Source: Mesorhizobium loti (GTDB lineage Bacteria > Pseudomonadota > Alphaproteobacteria > Rhizobiales > Rhizobiaceae). Taken from it: a stretch of DNA of 64,000 bases. Of the stretch, positions 37,621-46,398 are shown piece after piece. The DNA lies in contig AP017605.1 in assembly GCA_002356515.1 (NCBI GenBank), positions 2,170,001 through 2,234,000 of the forward strand, read 5' to 3'. Position 1 is the stretch's first letter; each line of letters opens with the position of its first letter. The notes below the pieces were generated by a model. It was not told the origin of the DNA. It did no database searches and saw only the letters and a list, made by a program, of their open reading frames with translations. Made by a program: the position numbers and the translations under genes.

Positions 37621-38640
37621 GTGACATCAAGCAGGCCCGTTCTGATCACCGGCACCGCCGGTTTTATAGGGTTTCATCTTAGCCAGAGGCTGCTTGCCGA
37701 GGGCCGGCAGGTGATCGGTCTCGATTCCATGAACGAGTATTACGACGTCTCCCTGAAGCAGGCGCGGCTGGAGCGGCTGAAGGCATTCCCGCACTTTCGC
37801 TTCGAGCAAGTCGATCTCACCCAGCGTGACCGGATTTCGGCGCTGTTCCAGACGGCCATGCCCGAAATCGTCGTCAATCTCGCGGCGCAGGCGGGCGTGC
37901 GCTATTCACTGACCAATCCGCACGCCTATGCGGAAAGCAACCTCAATGGCTTCCTCAACGTCCTGGAGGGATGCCGGCAAACCTCGGTCGGCCATCTGGT
38001 CTATGCGTCGTCGAGCTCGATCTATGGCGGCAGTACGCGCATGCCGTTTTCCGTGCACGAATCGGCTGATCATCCGCTCAGCCTCTACGCCGCCAGCAAG
38101 AAGGCTAACGAATTGATGGCGCACACCTACAGCCATCTGTTCGCGCTGCCGACGACAGGCTTGCGCTTCTTCACTGTCTATGGTCCGTGGGGTCGGCCGG
38201 ACATGGCCCTGTTCATCTTCGCCAAGGCCATCCTCGCCGGCGAGCCGATCGATGTCTTCAATCATGGCAACATGCAGCGCGATTTCACCTATATCGACGA
38301 CATCGTGGAAGGCATTGTCCGCGTCATGCGGCATCCGGCGACCACCAATCCTGATTGGAAAAGCGTCGAGCCGGACCCCGCGACCAGCGATGCGCCATTT
38401 AGGATCCACAACATCGGCGGCAATTCGCCGGTTCAGCTCAATCGCTTGATCGAGGTGCTCGAAGACGCGCTGGGGCGCAAGGCGAACCGCAATCTCATGC
38501 CCCTGCAACCGGGCGACGTGCCGGCAACTTTCGCCGATGTCAGCTCTCTCGAGGAGGCGACGGGCTTCAAGCCGCAGATTCCGATCGAGATCGGGGTTCC
38601 GCGTTTTGTCGAGTGGTACCGGGAGTTCTATCGAGCATGA
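37621..38640 (+). CDS. UDP-uronate 4-epimerase-like enzyme
   Basis: This 339-residue extended SDR has a Rossmann start [18 protein letters not shown], the hallmark [18 protein letters not shown] of UDP-glucuronate 4-epimerases, the catalytic region [14 protein letters not shown] and [11 protein letters not shown], and [19 protein letters not shown]. The known family reaction is UDP-GlcA to UDP-GalA. With the TviB-like dehydrogenase next door, a UDP-HexNAcA could be the true substrate; this is inference. GTG 37621 has AGGATATG upstream and puts the fold at residue 6, so it is preferred to an ATG at 37576 inside the previous gene. Confidence 0.87.
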   Translation: MTSSRPVLITGTAGFIGFHLSQRLLAEGRQVIGLDSMNEYYDVSLKQARLERLKAFPHFRFEQVDLTQRDRISALFQTAMPEIVVNLAAQAGVRYSLTNPHAYAESNLNGFLNVLEGCRQTSVGHLVYASSSSIYGGSTRMPFSVHESADHPLSLYAASKKANELMAHTYSHLFALPTTGLRFFTVYGPWGRPDMALFIFAKAILAGEPIDVFNHGNMQRDFTYIDDIVEGIVRVMRHPATTNPDWKSVEPDPATSDAPFRIHNIGGNSPVQLNRLIEVLEDALGRKANRNLMPLQPGDVPATFADVSSLEEATGFKPQIPIEIGVPRFVEWYREFYRA

Positions 38641-38686
38641 TGCGCAGAGTCTGTGCTTCGCAAAAAGGACGGCAGGTGGGGAGCCC

Positions 38687-39481
38687 ATGAACGCGCGCTA
38701 TGATTTCGGCCGCAACTGGTCCGGGCTTGCCGTGCTGTTCGAAGAGGAGCATCTGGACCGGGCTTGCCAGGATTTGCGCCGGCTGGTGGGCGATCTGGAG
38801 GGGAAGACATTTCTGGACATCGGCTGCGGATCGGGCCTGCATTCAGCGGCCGCGCTGCGGCTGGGCGCAGCGAAGGTCACAGCGCTCGACTATGACGCAG
38901 ACTGCGTCGAGACGACCAGGGCCGTGCTGTCGCGATTCGCCCCGCAAGCCGATTGGAGCGTCGAGCGGGCCGATATCCTCGATAGGACCTCGCTTCCGAC
39001 TGGAACGTTCGATGTCGTCTATTCGTGGGGTGTGCTGCACCATACCGGAGACATGTGGACAGCGATCGGCAACGCCGCCGGCTTCGTCGGCCGCGGCGGG
39101 CAACTGAGCATCGCTATCTACCTCAAGACACCGCTTTGCGGACTGTGGACGGTCGAAAAGCGGCTCTATGCCTCGCATCGGTGGCTGCGGCCTCCGGTCA
39201 AGGCACTGTTTGTCTCGGCCTATATGGTGGCGAGGACCCTGCGCCACCGTGATCCGTTCTCGTTTGTAAGGAACTACCGAACGCGTCGAGGCATGGAATT
39301 CCTTGCCGATATCGACGATTGGCTCGGCGGCTACCCCTATCAATCGACATCGGCCATCGCGTTGGAGACGGCCATGGAGAAGCTTGGGTTTCGAACCAGG
39401 CAGCGCTTCAACGTGACACCTGGAATTGGCCTTTTCGGCACCGGTTGTGGCGAATGGTGTTTCGAGCGAACGGATCAATAG
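38687..39481 (+). CDS. SAM-dependent methyltransferase (copy B of a paralogous pair)
   Basis: This 264-residue class I methyltransferase has the SAM site FLDIGCGSGLHSAAALRLGA, the acidic TALDYDADCVETT and the shared YSWGVLHHTGDMWTAIGNAA loop, then GMEFLADIDDWLGGYPYQ, which parallels the other copy. GTGGGGAG 4 bases before ATG 38687 fixes the start. It lies between the epimerase and the amidotransferase, only 6 bases before the latter. Two related methyltransferases in separate operons of one locus suggest two methylated positions. Confidence 0.85.
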   Translation: MNARYDFGRNWSGLAVLFEEEHLDRACQDLRRLVGDLEGKTFLDIGCGSGLHSAAALRLGAAKVTALDYDADCVETTRAVLSRFAPQADWSVERADILDRTSLPTGTFDVVYSWGVLHHTGDMWTAIGNAAGFVGRGGQLSIAIYLKTPLCGLWTVEKRLYASHRWLRPPVKALFVSAYMVARTLRHRDPFSFVRNYRTRRGMEFLADIDDWLGGYPYQSTSAIALETAMEKLGFRTRQRFNVTPGIGLFGTGCGEWCFERTDQ

Positions 39482-39487
39482 CGCCAG

Positions 39488-41458
39488 ATGTGCGGGATCG
39501 TTGGCATTGTGGGTGGAACGGCCGCGACGAGCTGCGGCGGCCTCACCGTGCGCCGCATGGCGGACAGGATCCGGCATCGCGGACCGGACGGCGACGGCGT
39601 CTGGAGCGATGCCGAAGCCGGCATCGCACTCAGCCAGCGCCGGCTGGCCATCATCGATCTGTCTTCGGCCGGCGCGCAGCCAATGATCTCGCACAACGGG
39701 CGCCATGTCATCGTCTTCAACGGCGAGATCTATAATCACGGCGAGATGCGTGCGCATCTCGACCGGCAATTTGGCGTCCATGCCTGGCGCGGGCATTCCG
39801 ACACCGAGGTTTTTCTGACCGCCATCGAAGCGCTCGGAATCACAAAGGCTCTTGAACTGGCCGTGGGCATGTTTGCGTTCGGAGTGTGGGACCGACGAGA
39901 GAGAACGCTCGTTCTCGGCCGCGATCGTTTGGGGGAGAAGCCGCTCTATTACGGCCGGATTGGCAAGGCGTTCGCCTTTGCCTCCGAGCTCAAGGCGTTT
40001 CAGCCGCTGCCGGACTGGCGTCCCGAGATCGACCGCGACGCGCTGGCGCTGATGATGCGCCATAACTACATTCCTGCGCCTTACTGCATCTACCAAGGCA
40101 TCCGGAAATTACGGCCCGGCCACTTTCTCGTCCTTGCCGATCCTCAGCGCGATCCGCGCGTCGAGAGTTATTGGAGCGCGAGCGAAGTCGCCGCGCAAGG
40201 GCAGCGGCATCCTTTCCAGGGCAGCCCCGAGGAGGCGGTCGACGAGGTCGAGCGTCAGCTGCGCCGCTCACTTGAGGGGCAGATGATCGCCGACGTGCCG
40301 CTCGGCGCCTTCCTGTCGGGCGGCGTTGATTCTTCCGCGGTCGTTTCGGTCATGCAGTCGATCAGCGCGCGGCCGGTGCGCACCTTCACGATCGGCTTCG
40401 ATGAAGCGGGCTACAACGAGGCCAACCATGCCAAGCAGGTGGCGCGCCACCTCGGCACCGATCACACCGAGCTTTATGTCAGCCAGGGCGACGCGCTCGA
40501 TGTCGTGCCGCAGCTGCCGGGCATCTATTGCGAGCCGTTCTCGGACTCCTCGCAAATCCCGACATTCCTGGTCTCCAAGATGGCGCGCGGCAGCGTCACC
40601 GTGGCGTTGTCGGGCGACGGCGGCGACGAGCTGTTTTCCGGCTACACCCGCTACGCGCTCGCCGATGCGTTCTGGAACAAGCTGTCGCGCATACCGATCG
40701 GCTTGCGGCGTGCTTCGGCCAGCCTGGCGACGCTGCCGTCACCCGCGCTCTACAACAACGTCGCCGGCGCCATCATGCCGATCTTGCCGCGACGCCTTCG
40801 CCGCGAACGCGTCGGCGACAAGATCCACAAGGCCGCGTCCGTGCTTTCGTTGCGAAGCATGGACGATGTCTATCGTCGGCTCTGCTCGCATTGGGAGCCG
40901 TCAGAGATCATCCCGGATTCTGTAGAGCCACCCACCATGCTGACGGGATTGGAAGCGCTTCCAGAATTGTCCGGCAACGTCGAGCGGATGATGTACATCG
41001 ATATGATGAGCTATCTGCCGGACGACATACTGGTGAAGGTCGACCGCGCGGCAATGGCCGTCAGCCTCGAGACCCGCGTGCCACTGCTCGACCACCGCTT
41101 GATCAGCTTAGCTCTGTCGCTGCCACTTTCCATTCTGCGCGCCGGCGGCCATACCAAATGGCCACTCAGGCAGCTGCTTTACAGACACGTTCCCAAAGCG
41201 CTGGTCGAACGCCCCAAGATGGGCTTTGGCGTGCCCATCGACGCCTGGCTGCGCGGCGCGCTGCGCGAATGGGCCGACGCGCTGCTCGATGAGCGCCGGT
41301 TGCGTGAAGACGGCTTCTTTCAGCCCGACGCGATCCGGCGCGCCTGGTCCGAACACCTTTCCGGGCATCGCAACAATCAATACCTGCTTTGGGATGTGCT
41401 GATGTTCCAATCCTGGCGGGAAGCGAGCCAAGGAGTTTCGTCGGCGGTTGCGGCTTGA
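39488..41458 (+). CDS. AsnB-like glutamine-dependent amidotransferase
   Basis: This 656-residue enzyme of the asparagine synthetase B class has an N-terminal class II glutaminase domain with nucleophile Cys2 (MCGIVGIVGG, then RHRGPDGDGVW). The synthetase domain has the ATP-pyrophosphatase loop LSGGVDSSAVV near residue 277 and ALSGDGGDELFSGYTRYA near 372. In polysaccharide loci such enzymes amidate the C6 carboxyl of uronic acids (as WbpS-like proteins do) and do not make asparagine. That fits the dehydrogenase and epimerase upstream: the likely product is a UDP-hexuronamide or an amidated polymer. Start directly at MCGI leaves the catalytic Cys N-terminal after Met removal. Confidence 0.88.
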   Translation: MCGIVGIVGGTAATSCGGLTVRRMADRIRHRGPDGDGVWSDAEAGIALSQRRLAIIDLSSAGAQPMISHNGRHVIVFNGEIYNHGEMRAHLDRQFGVHAWRGHSDTEVFLTAIEALGITKALELAVGMFAFGVWDRRERTLVLGRDRLGEKPLYYGRIGKAFAFASELKAFQPLPDWRPEIDRDALALMMRHNYIPAPYCIYQGIRKLRPGHFLVLADPQRDPRVESYWSASEVAAQGQRHPFQGSPEEAVDEVERQLRRSLEGQMIADVPLGAFLSGGVDSSAVVSVMQSISARPVRTFTIGFDEAGYNEANHAKQVARHLGTDHTELYVSQGDALDVVPQLPGIYCEPFSDSSQIPTFLVSKMARGSVTVALSGDGGDELFSGYTRYALADAFWNKLSRIPIGLRRASASLATLPSPALYNNVAGAIMPILPRRLRRERVGDKIHKAASVLSLRSMDDVYRRLCSHWEPSEIIPDSVEPPTMLTGLEALPELSGNVERMMYIDMMSYLPDDILVKVDRAAMAVSLETRVPLLDHRLISLALSLPLSILRAGGHTKWPLRQLLYRHVPKALVERPKMGFGVPIDAWLRGALREWADALLDERRLREDGFFQPDAIRRAWSEHLSGHRNNQYLLWDVLMFQSWREASQGVSSAVAA

Positions 41459-41595
41459 ACAGATATCAAGGTGGGGCCGGTTTGGTTTTGTCGCATCCGC
41501 TCACGCAGTTGGATGAAGGGCAAGACAGTTCCGCACTACCGGATACCAAAGCGAGCGGCTATACGGATTCCGGGCACAGGGCAAAGTACGGTGAG

Positions 41596-41619
41596 CGCGG
41601 ATCGTTTGAACGATCCGCG
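41596..41619. promoter_or_regulatory. 11-bp inverted repeat in the leader of the polymerase gene
   Basis: CGCGGATCGTT and its exact complement face each other across two bases. It lies 31 bases before the chosen TTG start of the polymerase-like gene and 137 bases after the amidotransferase stop. There is no T run on the plus strand. It may be an operator, an attenuator or an mRNA-stability hairpin. Confidence 0.5.
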
Positions 41620-41649
41620 TGTGACCTCGACGACTGCGAAGCAAAGGCA

Positions 41650-42909
41650 TTGAACCTGTTTACATCGCTCCGGCGCCAACTCACGGCCGAACAGGTCAAC
41701 CGCTACTTTTCGATCGCCTGCTTCCTTTCGCCACCGGTACTCGGTTCGGTGGTGAGCTTCGTCTTCCATGGCGGCGCGCTCTGGTCCTTGGCACTGCTCG
41801 CGACCGGCCGACGGCACTTGAACATCGATCGACCGATGCTTGCCATGACCATTTCGATCTATGCCTACTGCGCCGCGCAGATCCTGGCGTCGATCGTAAA
41901 CGGTACGCTGCGGGCCGATGCCACGCATTTCCTGCCCCTGATCACCTTGCTGTTGTTCCCGATCTCCTATTCGACGTGGAGCATCACCGACAAGGCGACC
42001 CTTGCACGCATTGCCGTGCGCGCCAGCGCTGCAGCATGTGTCGGGGCGCTGGCGCTGGCCATCGTCCAATACCATTGGATTGGGATGCTGAGAGCCGAAG
42101 GAGGGGCCGGAAATCCCATCGTGTTTGCCACTGTCACCTGCCTGGCCGTGATGACATGCCTGGCAGGTGCTCTATCTGGGGTAGAGAAAGCCTGGAAGCC
42201 CCTCACAGCGGCGGCGCTTGCGGGTGTCGTGGCAGCTATTTATTCGGGCTCGCGCATGATTTGGGTGGCCTTGCTGATCGCGGTTGTGGTCGTTCTTGTG
42301 ATCAATCGCCAAAGGGTTTCCCGATCAGATATGAGGCAGTTGCTGGTGATTGCCGGCGCCTCAACGCTGCTGATAGCGGCAGTCACGTCTCCAATCATCG
42401 TCAATCGCACATATGTCCTGTTCGATGACTGGAATGCCCTCGCCGCCAAAGGCGATTATACCACGCCGCTCGGGTTGCGGGTTGGGTTGTGGGACATCGG
42501 GCTCGATGCCTTTCGCCGAGCGCCTGTTTTTGGTCAGGGAATGGCTGCCAGCCGTGAGCTTTCAAGGCAGGGGTTCAAGCAGCGCTTTGGGTCGAGCGAA
42601 GGCTTCAACCACTTCCACAACGGCTTTCTGACGGCGTTGGTGCAGGCTGGACTCGTAGGTTTGCTAACGTTGGCTGCAATCTTCGTCGTGGCAATCCGGA
42701 ATGCGACAAGAATCCTGCGCATCAGTGCCGATCCGCTGGAGCGGTTCGGCGCCACCATGATCGTGGTCACCGTCATAATATACGTTATCGGTGGCCTGAC
42801 AGGCATCCTTGTCGGCCACGATATTCTCGACACGACGCTGATGGTCTTGCTGGTTTCCGGAACATACCTGGCTTGCGGACAGACGCTTTCGCCGATCCGC
42901 AAGAGTTAG
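41650..42909 (+). CDS. O-antigen polymerase/ligase-like membrane protein
   Basis: This protein of about 419 residues has ten or more predicted helices (for example ISIYAYCAAQILASIV and AALAGVVAAIYSGSRMIWVA) and a periplasmic loop with FRRAPVFGQGMAASRELS and GFNHFHNGFLTALVQAGLVG, the H-N-x6-G-type motif of Wzy/WaaL proteins. It would polymerise repeat units or ligate chains. The frame is open far upstream into the amidotransferase gene, but those residues are polar; TTG 41650 with AAGG upstream is the best start. The gap of 190 bases with a palindrome hints at separate control. It is the second such protein in the locus, so one may be the polymerase and the other the ligase. Confidence 0.78.
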   Translation: MNLFTSLRRQLTAEQVNRYFSIACFLSPPVLGSVVSFVFHGGALWSLALLATGRRHLNIDRPMLAMTISIYAYCAAQILASIVNGTLRADATHFLPLITLLLFPISYSTWSITDKATLARIAVRASAAACVGALALAIVQYHWIGMLRAEGGAGNPIVFATVTCLAVMTCLAGALSGVEKAWKPLTAAALAGVVAAIYSGSRMIWVALLIAVVVVLVINRQRVSRSDMRQLLVIAGASTLLIAAVTSPIIVNRTYVLFDDWNALAAKGDYTTPLGLRVGLWDIGLDAFRRAPVFGQGMAASRELSRQGFKQRFGSSEGFNHFHNGFLTALVQAGLVGLLTLAAIFVVAIRNATRILRISADPLERFGATMIVVTVIIYVIGGLTGILVGHDILDTTLMVLLVSGTYLACGQTLSPIRKS

Positions 42910-43428
42910 CCAACAAATCGACTTTCTGCTTTCAGGAAGCCCCAAACTGGGAGCGAATGAGTGGCTGGCCTAGCGTCTTGAATCAATTTGGGCGAACCGC
43001 CTCATAACCCATTGACAAATAACGATTATGTTAGTCGCTAAGAGTCAACGTTTCCTATAGGAAATCAATATGTTGGCGGATGGTTCGCCAAGCCATTTCC
43101 TTCGTATTCTCTCGTATGGTCTGGCGAACATAAGGACCAGGAGAAGGACTAGTTTTCCCTCCACGAGGTGCCTCCTCATCCCACAAAGAAGGTCGATGAA
43201 CCCGTGACGAGCGCGGCTGGTTTGGGGCCGTTAGCGAACCGTCCGACTTGGATCCAAAGGAACTGCTGTTCGGCAGTGACCCGCCATGTGCCGGTTTTGT
43301 TGTGGTCTACCGTAGCCGATCTTCGAAGGGCTAGTCGTAAGCGCGTCGTCATAACGCTCAGCGCGTGGCCCGGTGAGACGCGTAGACGATAATCGAGGAG
43401 AGAGGAACCGACCTCTCTCCCCAAGGTC
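42910..43428. other. Gap at the right edge of the glycan locus with integrase-tail remnant
   Basis: About 520 bases hold no supportable gene. The stretch 42990-43070 is AT-rich and includes a perfect 14-base palindrome TTTCCTATAGGAAA at 43051-43064. The integrase-tail remnant at 42987-43025 is annotated separately. A short open stretch on the plus strand around 43197-43340 has protein-like composition but no start, ribosome-binding site or recognised motif. Confidence 0.5.
42987..43025 (+). pseudogene. Second integrase 3'-end remnant
   Basis: This stretch of about 39 bases aligns with the last 40 bases up to the tRNA at 46361-46400, with roughly 31 identical positions and one gap. Both begin GCGAACC and end with AACGAT plus ATG. 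Translated, it reads GEPPHNPLTNND against GEPPHKAVDQQR at the end of the intact-frame integrase tail. It is therefore likely a leftover 3' end of a related integrase gene, 3.4 kb from the tRNA-linked one, and may mark the other side of an excised or eroded insertion. Confidence 0.5.
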
Positions 43429-44346
43429 TTACGGACGGATGCGGATGACCGTCTTCCCCGTGTGTCGCTCGCTCGCGTTGAAGGTTGCAACGGCCTCGTC
43501 GAGGGCCGAAACCTTGCCGATGTTCGTCCGCAGTCGTCCGTCCCGCACCCGCTGGACGATCTCACTCAGTTGGGCGCGATCGGACTCGACAACGAAGTCA
43601 ACCGCCAGGCCGTCTGCGGGCCGCGCCTCGGCCGGGCCGACGACGGTCACCAGCGTTCCTCCCGCCCTGATCAGAGCTGCGGACCGCTTCTGGATGTCCC
43701 CGCCGATGACATCGAACACCAGATCGACTCCACCGACGTCTTCCAGGGCGTCGTTCTCGAGGTCGATGAATTCATTTGCGCCGAAATCCAGCGCCTTCTG
43801 AAGGTCGGCGGCGCGCCCCGTGCCGATGACATAGGCGCCGGCCTCTCGTGCGAGTTGCGTCACCATCGAACCGACCGCGCCGGCTGCGCCATGTGCAAGG
43901 ACGCTCTGCCCCGCCTGAAGACGGCCGTGCTGGAAGAGTCCCTGCCACGCGGTCAGACCCGAGATTGGCAGGCTCGCGCCCACTGTGAAATCGACGTCGC
44001 CTGGCAGCGGCGCGAGGTTGCGTGCTTCCATGGCAATATGCTCCGCCAGTGTGCCGTCGCGATACCAATCCGCGAGACCGAACACCCGCTGTCCCACTGA
44101 AAGACCCGTGGTGCCATAGCCGAGCGCGGTGACCACTCCGGCCAGCTCGTGTCCAGGGATCGACGGCGTACGCGCCTGGTTGCGGCGGTCGGTCCAGGTC
44201 GAAGGCCACTCCAACTCGGTCGGAACGAAGCCCGACGCATGAACCTGAACGACGACGTCGTTTATCGCTGCCTGTGACTTGGGCCGCTCCACCAGTGTCA
44301 TGCCGGCCGTTCCCGCAGACTGGTCTGTCACAATGATCGCTTTCAT
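43429..44346 (-). CDS. Zinc-independent MDR-family NADPH:quinone/enone reductase
   Basis: This 305-residue medium-chain reductase has an N-terminal GroES-like fold (KAIIVTDQSAGTAGMTLVE, then PGHELAGVVTALG) and a Rossmann domain with LAHGAAGAVGSMVTQLAREA (A-x2-G-x-VGS). It lacks the Cys/Glu/His zinc set of alcohol dehydrogenases, so it is of the quinone oxidoreductase type. It would reduce quinones or activated double bonds with NADPH. ATG 44346 has GGAG 9 bases upstream. It is followed on the other side by a small membrane protein and an AraC-type gene; such neighbours often form a redox-stress pair with the regulator. Confidence 0.85.
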   Translation of the reverse strand: MKAIIVTDQSAGTAGMTLVERPKSQAAINDVVVQVHASGFVPTELEWPSTWTDRRNQARTPSIPGHELAGVVTALGYGTTGLSVGQRVFGLADWYRDGTLAEHIAMEARNLAPLPGDVDFTVGASLPISGLTAWQGLFQHGRLQAGQSVLAHGAAGAVGSMVTQLAREAGAYVIGTGRAADLQKALDFGANEFIDLENDALEDVGGVDLVFDVIGGDIQKRSAALIRAGGTLVTVVGPAEARPADGLAVDFVVESDRAQLSEIVQRVRDGRLRTNIGKVSALDEAVATFNASERHTGKTVIRIRP

Positions 44347-44579
44347 GGGTGTCGTCTCCTCAGACATTTGTTGGTTCAGGTTAAATTGCAGGCGCGGAAG
44401 GGTCTTCGATCTCACGCAACCAGTTATCGACCCAACACTTTGCGCGACGACCTTGATGTCAATTTGCTCGTGTGCCGTAGTGACACGGATCGCCATTGTG
44501 GAGCGAACCTGGGTGGTTCAAGCACCAGCGGCGGCCGAGGGTTAACTCGGCCGCTGCCGCATCATGTCAGCAAAGGCTC

Positions 44580-44966
44580 TTAGGGGTGCGCCGTCTTCAG
44601 CGCGCGCTCCCCGCTTTCGGGCGCGTTGAGCACGAAGGTGACAAGGAGAACCGCAGCACCGTTCGCCCAGTAGTACCAGGCGTCCAGCCCCTGCAGGCCG
44701 AGCACGAAGGGCACGGCGACGAAAGTAATGCCGACGAGGCGGTCAACCGCGATATGCAGCCCATATGGCAGCACTCGGACTACACCGGTCTTGTGATTGG
44801 TGAACAGGGTCAGAATGAGGGCGGCGACGCCGGTTGCGACTGACACCCAAAGCGCCATCGGATTGGCATGGCCGAGTCCGAGCAGGAACGGCGTTGCCAT
44901 AAGGCTCAGCGCGACGGGATAGTCGAGGAAGGCGTGAACGGTCTTTGTGACGAAGCGAATATTCAT
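44580..44966 (-). CDS. Small four-helix membrane protein
   Basis: This 128-residue protein starts MNIRFVTKTVHAFLDYPVAL and has four hydrophobic segments (FLLGLGHANPMALWVSVATG, VAALILTLFT, LVGITFVAVPFVLGLQGL, WANGAAVLLVTFVLNA). The repeated FLLGLG/FVLGLQ turns resemble the SPW-type two-repeat membrane families, but the defining motif is absent. GGAGAG 5 bases before the ATG supports the start. It diverges from the AraC-type gene and lies upstream of the quinone reductase on the same strand, suggesting a shared regulon. Confidence 0.7.
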   Translation of the reverse strand: MNIRFVTKTVHAFLDYPVALSLMATPFLLGLGHANPMALWVSVATGVAALILTLFTNHKTGVVRVLPYGLHIAVDRLVGITFVAVPFVLGLQGLDAWYYWANGAAVLLVTFVLNAPESGERALKTAHP

Positions 44967-45063
44967 GGGACTCTCCGGTTGATCGAGGACTGGGGACTTG
45001 CACACCGCTCATATGGAAGACTATGGGTGACGCTTGGTGCCAATTATTTTGCCGATCGTCCCA

Positions 45064-45842
45064 ATGGACCCTTTCGCTGCCCTGTTCGCCCACGTAACGC
45101 CGACGGCCCGGACGTTCTTCACCGGGAAGCTGTGCCAGACGTTGCAGTTCACTGGTGTGGGCCATTTGCACCTGTTCAAGGCAGGCGCGCTTACGGTCAC
45201 CCAGGACGGACAAGCCGACCTCGAACTCGTCGAGCCGACCCTGCTGTTTTTGCCGCGCGGGCGGACCCACAGTTTCGCAGTTGATCCCGAGCGCGGAGCC
45301 GACCTCGTATGCGCGACGGTCGAACTCGGGGGTGCGGAGGGCAACCCGATTGGCCAGGGCTTGCCTGAATGTGTGGTCCTGCCGCTCGCTGCTCATCCGG
45401 CGCTAGGCCCGGTTTGTGATCTGCTGGTCGGCGAAGCCTTCTCCGAAGCTGGTGGCCGCCAGGCGGCGCTCGACCGGCTGTTCGACTATCTCCTGATCCT
45501 GATCGTGCGTCACGTCGTTGAGAGCGGCGCCATTTCGACCGGCGTGCTCGCCGGGCTCGCCGACCACGCCTGGCAAAAGCGCTGACCGCGATGCACGAGG
45601 CGCCGAAGAAGCCTTGGAAGCTTGAGGATCTGGCCGACGTTGCGGGCATGTCACGCACGCGGTTCGCCGATCATTTTCGGACGCTGGTAGGCCTGACGCC
45701 CATTGAGTACCTGACGGTCTGGCGCATGACGATCGCGCGCCAGCTTCTCAGCAAAGGCAAACCGGTCAAGAGTGTCGCAGCGCAGGTCGGCTACGACAGC
45801 GCGGCCGCCTTCTCGCGCGTGTTCAGTCGGGTGACTGGGCAG
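45064..45842 (+). pseudogene. AraC-family regulator, frameshifted and fused to integrase debris
   Basis: The cupin-type ligand half (MDPFAALFAHVTPTARTFFTG, LFLPRGRTHSF) is in one frame and the two-helix DNA-binding half (KLEDLADVAGMSRTRFADHF, SVAAQVGYDSAAAFSRVFSR) is in another. Loss of one base within about 45562-45569 explains it: restoring it gives LADPRLAKALTAMHEAP across the joint. The C-terminus then runs into integrase coding sequence at about 45834-45842, just after RVTGQ, so the last residues of the regulator are also replaced. If the base loss is a sequencing error, a chimeric but nearly complete regulator remains. It probably controlled the divergent membrane protein and reductase. 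Confidence 0.75.
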
Positions 45843-46398
45843 CCGCCGCGGCGACGTCGCGGGCCTGCGCTGGGATCAGAGGGTCACCCGCCGTGTCTTC
45901 ATTGACGGTGTCGAGCATCACTTCGACGGGTTTGATATCGTTCAGGCCAAGAACAAGGGACGAACAGGTGGCAAACGGCTTTTCGTGCCGATCACGCCGA
46001 TGCTGTCTGAGATCCTGGATGCGGCCGACAGGCGCGGCGAGACCATTCTGGTCAACGGCTATGGTGAGCCCTTCTCCGCCAAGTCTCTGACTGGGATGAT
46101 GGCGCATTGGTGCAAGCTTGCCGGTCTTCCGAAGGGACTGACCCTGCATGGTCTGAGGAAGTCGCTCGGTGTTTATCTGGCGGAGGCCGAGGCCTCAACC
46201 AGACAGCTCATGGACGTACTAGGGCACGACGATATCGATCATGCGGAGCTCTATTCGCGCGAGGCATCGCAAGTACGGCTGGCGGTCCAGGGAATGGATC
46301 GAGTCGTGCGTCTGGTGACGCGCAAGCCGATGCTTGGCGAACCTATTGGCGAACCTCGTGGCGAACCACCCCATAAAGCCGTTGATCAACAACGATAA
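45836..46398 (+). pseudogene. Tyrosine-recombinase integrase, C-terminal part only
   Basis: The frame reads SRRGDVAGLRWDQRVTRRVF, QAKNKGRTGGKRLFVPITPM, GLTLHGLRKSLGVYLAEAEA, VLGHDDIDHAELYSREAS. This is the catalytic domain of a phage-type integrase from the first Arg (RRGDV) through H-x2-R (HGLRK), the histidine in LGH and the Tyr (AELYSRE). The N-terminal core-binding and arm domains are missing; the gene is joined to an AraC gene instead. Its TAA directly abuts the CCA end of the tRNA at 46399, as expected for an element that integrated into that tRNA. Only a fragment, so not active. Confidence 0.8.

Noticed and set aside
43168..43392. A 74-codon plus-strand frame in the gap after the glycan locus
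   Set aside because: No ribosome-binding site, no recognisable family and basic, Arg-rich composition typical of non-coding GC-rich frames.
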